NCBI GenBank assembly: GCA_963762545.1 | Contig: CAVXLC010000002.1 | Location: 744,001 to 808,000 of the forward strand | Direction: 5' to 3' | Origin: JABFSM01 sp963762545 | GTDB lineage: Bacteria > Gemmatimonadota > Gemmatimonadetes > Gemmatimonadales > GWC2-71-9 | DNA: 64,000 nt | Shown: positions 60,767 through 64,000 of the stretch, piece by piece | Position numbering within the stretch: the first letter of the stretch is position 1 | Layout of the letters: the number at the start of each line of letters is the position of its first letter | Notes under the pieces: generated by a model | The model's database searches: none | What the model was told of the DNA's origin: nothing | Seen by the model: only the letters and a program-made list of their open reading frames with translations | Position numbers and translations under genes: made by a program

Positions 60767-60958
60767 TCAGCTCGCTTTCTGGACCTTGTTGCTCTTGATG
60801 CACTGGGTGCACACCCGGACCCGGCGGACCTCGCCGGCCACGGTGGTCCGCACGGTCTGCAGGTTGGGGTACCAACGCCGCTTGACCCGGTTGTTCGCGT
60901 GGCTCACGTGGTTGCCGGTGGTCGGCCCCTTGCCACAGACGGTGCACACCCGCGCCAT
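60767..60958 (-). CDS. rpmB: 50S ribosomal protein bL28
   Basis: A 63-residue ribosomal protein of the Cys-type (zinc-binding) L28 form: MARVCTVCGKGPTTGN and RVCTQCIKS give two CxxC pairs. SHANNRVKRRWYPNLQTVR is the typical core. The ATG at 60958 is preceded by an intergenic region; the gene is isolated on the minus strand, converging on the L17 operon. Confidence 0.95.
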   Translation of the reverse strand: MARVCTVCGKGPTTGNHVSHANNRVKRRWYPNLQTVRTTVAGEVRRVRVCTQCIKSNKVQKAS

Positions 60959-61035
60959 GATGCCCAGCTCCTGAAAGAGGCTTCGTTCCAAGCCCGGAAA
61001 GGTAACTCCATGCGGGGTTTGGCTCAATGGGTCAG

Positions 61036-61108
61036 ACGGGAGGACGGGACGACAGGACGACGGGAGTATCAGGACGCCCTCCCATCCTCCCGTCCTCCCG
61101 TCCTCCCG
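61036..61108 (+). repeat. TCCTCCCG tandem repeat with inverted counterpart
   Basis: Three TCCTCCCG units run at 61085-61108. ACGGGAGGACGGGA at 61036-61049 is the exact reverse complement of 14 bases within them, so the region can fold into a hairpin. It lies in the divergent gap between rpmB and the dehydratase gene. Confidence 0.7.
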
Positions 61109-61129
61109 TCCTGGCACGGAGACTGACGC

Positions 61130-62095
61130 ATGCCCAAGGCCCTCATCACCGGCATCACCGGACAGGATGGCTCCTACCTGGCCGAATTGCTTCTGGCCAA
61201 GGGCTACGAAGTCTACGGCATGGTCCGGCGCACCAGCCACCACAGTTTCGAGCGGATCGAGCACCTGGTTGACCGGGTCCAGATCGTCACCGCGGACCTG
61301 CTGGACCAGCACTCCCTCACGGTCATTCTCCAGGATGTCCGGCCCGACGAGGTCTACAACCTGGCGGCCCAGTCCTACGTGCCCACGTCATGGACCCAGC
61401 CGGTGCTCACCGGGGAGTTCACCGCCCTCGGCGTGACCCGGATTCTCGAGGCCATTCGGCTGGTGCACCCGGCGGCGCGGTTCTATCAGGCCAGCTCCTC
61501 CGAGATGTTCGGCAAGGTACAGCAGACGCCCCAGCGCGAGACGACGCCGTTTTACCCGCGCTCGCCCTACGGCGTGGCCAAGGTGTACGGCCACTGGATC
61601 ACGGTCAACTATCGGGAGTCGTACGGCCTGTACGCGGTGAGCGGCATCCTGTTCAACCACGAATCGCCCCGCCGCGGCATGGAATTCGTTTCCCGCAAGG
61701 TGACCGACGGCGCCGCGCGGATCCGGCTCGGGTTGTCCGGCCAGCTCAAGATGGGCAACCTCGACGCGTGGCGGGATTGGGGATATGCCGGCGATTACGT
61801 CGAGGCGATGTGGCGGATGCTGCAGCGCGACACGCCGACGGACTACGTCATCGGGACCGGTACGGCGCATAGCGTCCGGGAGCTGGTGGAGACCGCCTTC
61901 ACCCACGTCGGGCTCGACTGGCGCAAGTACGTGGTGAGCGATCCGGCGTTCATGCGTCCGGCCGAAGTGGACGTGCTCCTGGCGGACCCGACCAAGGCGG
62001 CGGCAGAGCTCGGCTGGACGCCGACGGTGGATTTCACGGCGTTGGTAAAGATGATGGTCGATGCCGACCTCGATCGGCTGAAACGCCCGCGGTGA
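61130..62095 (+). CDS. gmd: GDP-mannose 4,6-dehydratase
   Basis: NADP-dependent dehydratase making GDP-4-keto-6-deoxymannose, 321 residues. Rossmann motif GITGQDGSYLAE at residue 8, the catalytic SSSEMFGKVQQTPQ with Ser-Glu near 125, the YGVAKVYGHWI (YxxxK) at about 150, and NHESPRRGMEFVSRKVT are specific to GMD. It overlaps the following reductase by 4 bp (GTGA). Product feeds GDP-rhamnose or fucose synthesis for surface polysaccharide. Confidence 0.95.
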   Translation: MPKALITGITGQDGSYLAELLLAKGYEVYGMVRRTSHHSFERIEHLVDRVQIVTADLLDQHSLTVILQDVRPDEVYNLAAQSYVPTSWTQPVLTGEFTALGVTRILEAIRLVHPAARFYQASSSEMFGKVQQTPQRETTPFYPRSPYGVAKVYGHWITVNYRESYGLYAVSGILFNHESPRRGMEFVSRKVTDGAARIRLGLSGQLKMGNLDAWRDWGYAGDYVEAMWRMLQRDTPTDYVIGTGTAHSVRELVETAFTHVGLDWRKYVVSDPAFMRPAEVDVLLADPTKAAAELGWTPTVDFTALVKMMVDADLDRLKRPR

Positions 62096-63021
62096 AGGTT
62101 CTCGTCACGGGCGCGGACGGATTCGTCGGGGGCTGGCTGGTCCGGGAGCTGCTGGGTCGGGGCCACTCCGTCACCGGCGTATACCGAACCGGCGGACACG
62201 CCGCTCCGCTGCTGACGTCGGACGAGCGGGCCGGGGTCGCATGGCGGTCCATGGAGCTCCGCGATTCCGCGTCGGTGGCCGGGGGGGTGGCGGGGCGCTG
62301 GGACGCGGTCGTGCATCTGGCCGCGATGGCTTCCGGGGCGGAGGCCCAGCGCGACCCCGGCCTCGCGTGGGAAGTCAACGCCGCGGGAACGGCCCGCGTG
62401 GTGGAATCGGTCGGCGCGGGGACGTTCGTCCTGCTGGTGTCCACCGGGGAGGTGTACGGCATGGGAACCGGGGTCGCCCGCGGCGAATTGGATCCGGTCG
62501 AACCGGTGTCGCCCTATGCGGCCAGCAAGGCCGGCGCCGAGCTGGCGGCCCTGGAGGCGGCACGGCGGAGGCATCTCAAGGTGATCGTGGCGCGCGCCTT
62601 TCCGCACACCGGACCCGGGCAGGACCCGCGGTTCGTGATCCCCGCGCTGGCAGGACGGCTCCGGGCCGCCCGGCGCGCGGGGCACACCACGATCACCACC
62701 GGCAATCTCGCGCCGGTCCGGGACCTCCTCGATGTCCGCGACGTCGCCACCGCCTACCTGGCCCTGCTGGAGTCCGGGGCTGACGGCGGGGTGTACAACG
62801 TGGCGGGCGGCACCGGATATTCCCTGCGCGACGTGTTCGAGCGGTTGCAGCAGCTGGCCGGCTGGCGGGTCACCGCCGAGTTCGATGCCTCGCTCGGGCG
62901 CCCTTCCGATATCATGCACCTGGTCGGCGATGCCTCGCTGCTCCGCTCGACCACCGGCTGGGCGCCGCGCTACTCTCTTGACCGAACGCTCCAGGATCTT
63001 CTCGATGCCCAAACGGACTGA
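62092..63021 (+). CDS. rmd: NAD-dependent epimerase/reductase, likely GDP-4-keto-6-deoxy-D-mannose reductase
   Basis: SDR-extended reductase of 309 residues, starting at GTG 62092. TGADGFVGGWLV is the Rossmann loop; VSTGEVYG and SPYAASKAGAE (YxxxK) complete the active site. VARAFPHTGPGQDPRFVIPAL is typical of the RMD group. Position immediately after gmd supports reduction of the keto sugar to GDP-D-rhamnose. GDP-fucose synthase would be the alternative, but that family is longer and epimerase motifs differ. carB starts 17 bp before its stop. Confidence 0.85.
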   Translation: MKVLVTGADGFVGGWLVRELLGRGHSVTGVYRTGGHAAPLLTSDERAGVAWRSMELRDSASVAGGVAGRWDAVVHLAAMASGAEAQRDPGLAWEVNAAGTARVVESVGAGTFVLLVSTGEVYGMGTGVARGELDPVEPVSPYAASKAGAELAALEAARRRHLKVIVARAFPHTGPGQDPRFVIPALAGRLRAARRAGHTTITTGNLAPVRDLLDVRDVATAYLALLESGADGGVYNVAGGTGYSLRDVFERLQQLAGWRVTAEFDASLGRPSDIMHLVGDASLLRSTTGWAPRYSLDRTLQDLLDAQTD

Positions 63022-64000
63022 CCTCTCCTCCATCCTGCTGATCGGCTCGGGCCCGATCGTCATCGGTCAGGGAGCAGAGTTCGACTATTCCGGAACCCAG
63101 GCGGCTCGCGCGCTTCGCGAAGAAGGCTATCGGGTCATCCTGGTCAACTCGAATCCCGCGACCATCATGACCGACCCGGAGATCGCGGACCGGACCTACA
63201 TCGAGCCCATCACGCCGCTGTGGGTCGAGAAGATCATCGCGCGGGAGCGGCCCGACGCCCTCCTGCCCACCATGGGCGGGCAGACGGCGCTCAACGTCGC
63301 GATGGCGCTGCAGCGGAGCGGCGTGCTCGAGAAGTACGGCGTCGAGCTGATCGGGGCGAACGAGCGGGCCATCCGCATCGCGGAGGATCGGGACGAGTTC
63401 GCCCAGGCGATGCGCCGGATCGGTCTGGCCACTCCGCCGGGTATCACGGTCAAGTCGGTGGAGGAGGGGCTCGCGGCGGTCTCGCGCGCCACCGGCTATC
63501 CCGCGATCCTGCGGCCCTCCTACACCCTCGGCGGCACCGGCGGGGGCATCGCGTACAACCGCGAAGAGTTCGAGACCATGCTGCGCCGCGGACTCGAGCT
63601 CTCTCCGGTCGGCTCGGTGCTGGTGGAACGGAGCATCATCGGGTGGAAGGAATTCGAGCTCGAGGTGATGCGGGACTCGGCGGACAACGTGGTGATCGTC
63701 TGCTCCATCGAGAACCTCGATCCGATGGGCGTTCACACCGGAGACTCGATCACGGTCGCGCCGGCCATGACCCTCTCGGACCGCGAGTACCAGCTGATGC
63801 GCGACGGCGCCTGCAAGATCATCCGGGAGGTCGGGGTCGCGGCGGGCGGATGCAACGTCCAGTTCGCGGTGAATCCGGCGACCGGCGAGCAGCTCGTCAT
63901 CGAGATGAATCCCCGGGTGTCGCGGTCTTCGGCGCTCGCCTCCAAGGCCACCGGCTTTCCGATCGCCCGGATCGGCACCAAGCTGGCGGTGGGCTACCGC
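63005..64000 (+). CDS. carB: Carbamoyl-phosphate synthase large subunit, 3'-truncated by window edge
   Basis: Large subunit of CPSase; only the first 332 residues are in the window. The sequence MPKRTDLSSILLIGSGPIVIGQGAEFDYSGTQA is diagnostic. ATP-grasp features follow: GGQTALN near residue 90, the glycine-rich GGTGGGIAY near 178, ELEVMRDSADNVVIV near 220, and EMNPRVSRSSALASKATGFPIA near 305. The open frame runs to the last base. Together with pyrD and pyrF it belongs to pyrimidine synthesis. Confidence 0.97.
   Translation, partial: MPKRTDLSSILLIGSGPIVIGQGAEFDYSGTQAARALREEGYRVILVNSNPATIMTDPEIADRTYIEPITPLWVEKIIARERPDALLPTMGGQTALNVAMALQRSGVLEKYGVELIGANERAIRIAEDRDEFAQAMRRIGLATPPGITVKSVEEGLAAVSRATGYPAILRPSYTLGGTGGGIAYNREEFETMLRRGLELSPVGSVLVERSIIGWKEFELEVMRDSADNVVIVCSIENLDPMGVHTGDSITVAPAMTLSDREYQLMRDGACKIIREVGVAAGGCNVQFAVNPATGEQLVIEMNPRVSRSSALASKATGFPIARIGTKLAVGYR

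Noticed and set aside
61085..61108. CRISPR repeats
   Set aside because: The 8-bp units are contiguous, with no spacers and no cas genes nearby.

Overview
The window is a high-GC bacterial chromosome segment, densely packed, with many GTG starts and ATGA/GTGA stop-start overlaps. Gene content (bacterial kynurenine pathway, TonB/ExbB/ExbD/ExbD transport module, eukaryote-like inositol-phosphate synthase, tandem secreted carboxypeptidase-regulatory-like proteins, RpmJ-S13-S11-S4-RpoA-L17 operon) suggests a Gram-negative-type, probably aerobic heterotroph; my best guess is Gemmatimonadota. That is inference: no 16S gene is present. I see no phage, insertion sequence or CRISPR array. Layout: 1-9999 is a tryptophan catabolic island covering every step from tryptophan to the 2-aminomuconate deamination product (TDO, formamidase, KMO, kynureninase, 3-hydroxyanthranilate dioxygenase, ACMS decarboxylase, semialdehyde dehydrogenase, RidA-type deaminase), after a truncated diaminopropionate ammonia-lyase. 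The kynureninase reading frame is broken by one apparent extra base near 2848-2850. 10192-15301 holds an M20 peptidase, an acyl-CoA synthetase, an M19 dipeptidase and a membrane protein. 15353-18197 is an oxidative-stress/redox stretch: Mn/Fe SOD, peroxiredoxin, a glycosidase-like fragment and a DUF3179 membrane protein. 

The outstanding observation is in the DUF3179 gene (16968-18197). The frame is interrupted only by a TGA at 17457-17459, exactly where the family has the first Cys of a conserved CxxC motif, and the TGA is followed at 15 nt by a perfect 7-bp hairpin with the loop GGUCU, the loop known from the E. coli fdhF SECIS. I interpret this as a selenocysteine codon (UxxC) and a bacterial SECIS element, that is, a candidate new selenoprotein family member. 

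19679-26614 couples a PAS histidine kinase, an OmpR-type regulator and a second kinase to a TonB-ExbB-ExbD-ExbD cluster, with a Pho-box-like direct repeat in front of tonB. 26643-36648 carries an amino-acid permease and a set of genes consistent with peptidoglycan amino-sugar recovery (BadF-type kinase, sodium symporter, serine hydrolase, NagZ, NamZ/DUF1343). 36758-38763 pairs a CDP-alcohol phosphotransferase with myo-inositol-phosphate synthase, suggesting inositol phospholipids. 39903-43391 encodes E1alpha-E1beta-E2 of a 2-oxoacid dehydrogenase. 43397-50029 holds small unknowns, a PHP phosphoesterase, thioredoxin reductase, a metallo-hydrolase, a DUF2156 protein, a cupin and aspartase. 50036-52152 is a tandem pair of secreted paralogues; 52217-57295 holds an Rrf2 regulator, a MoeB-rhodanese, tRNA-Leu, SmpB, an amidase, PyrD and PyrF. 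57684-60958 is the ribosomal-protein/rpoA operon plus rpmB, and 61130-64000 carries GDP-rhamnose-type sugar genes and the start of carB.
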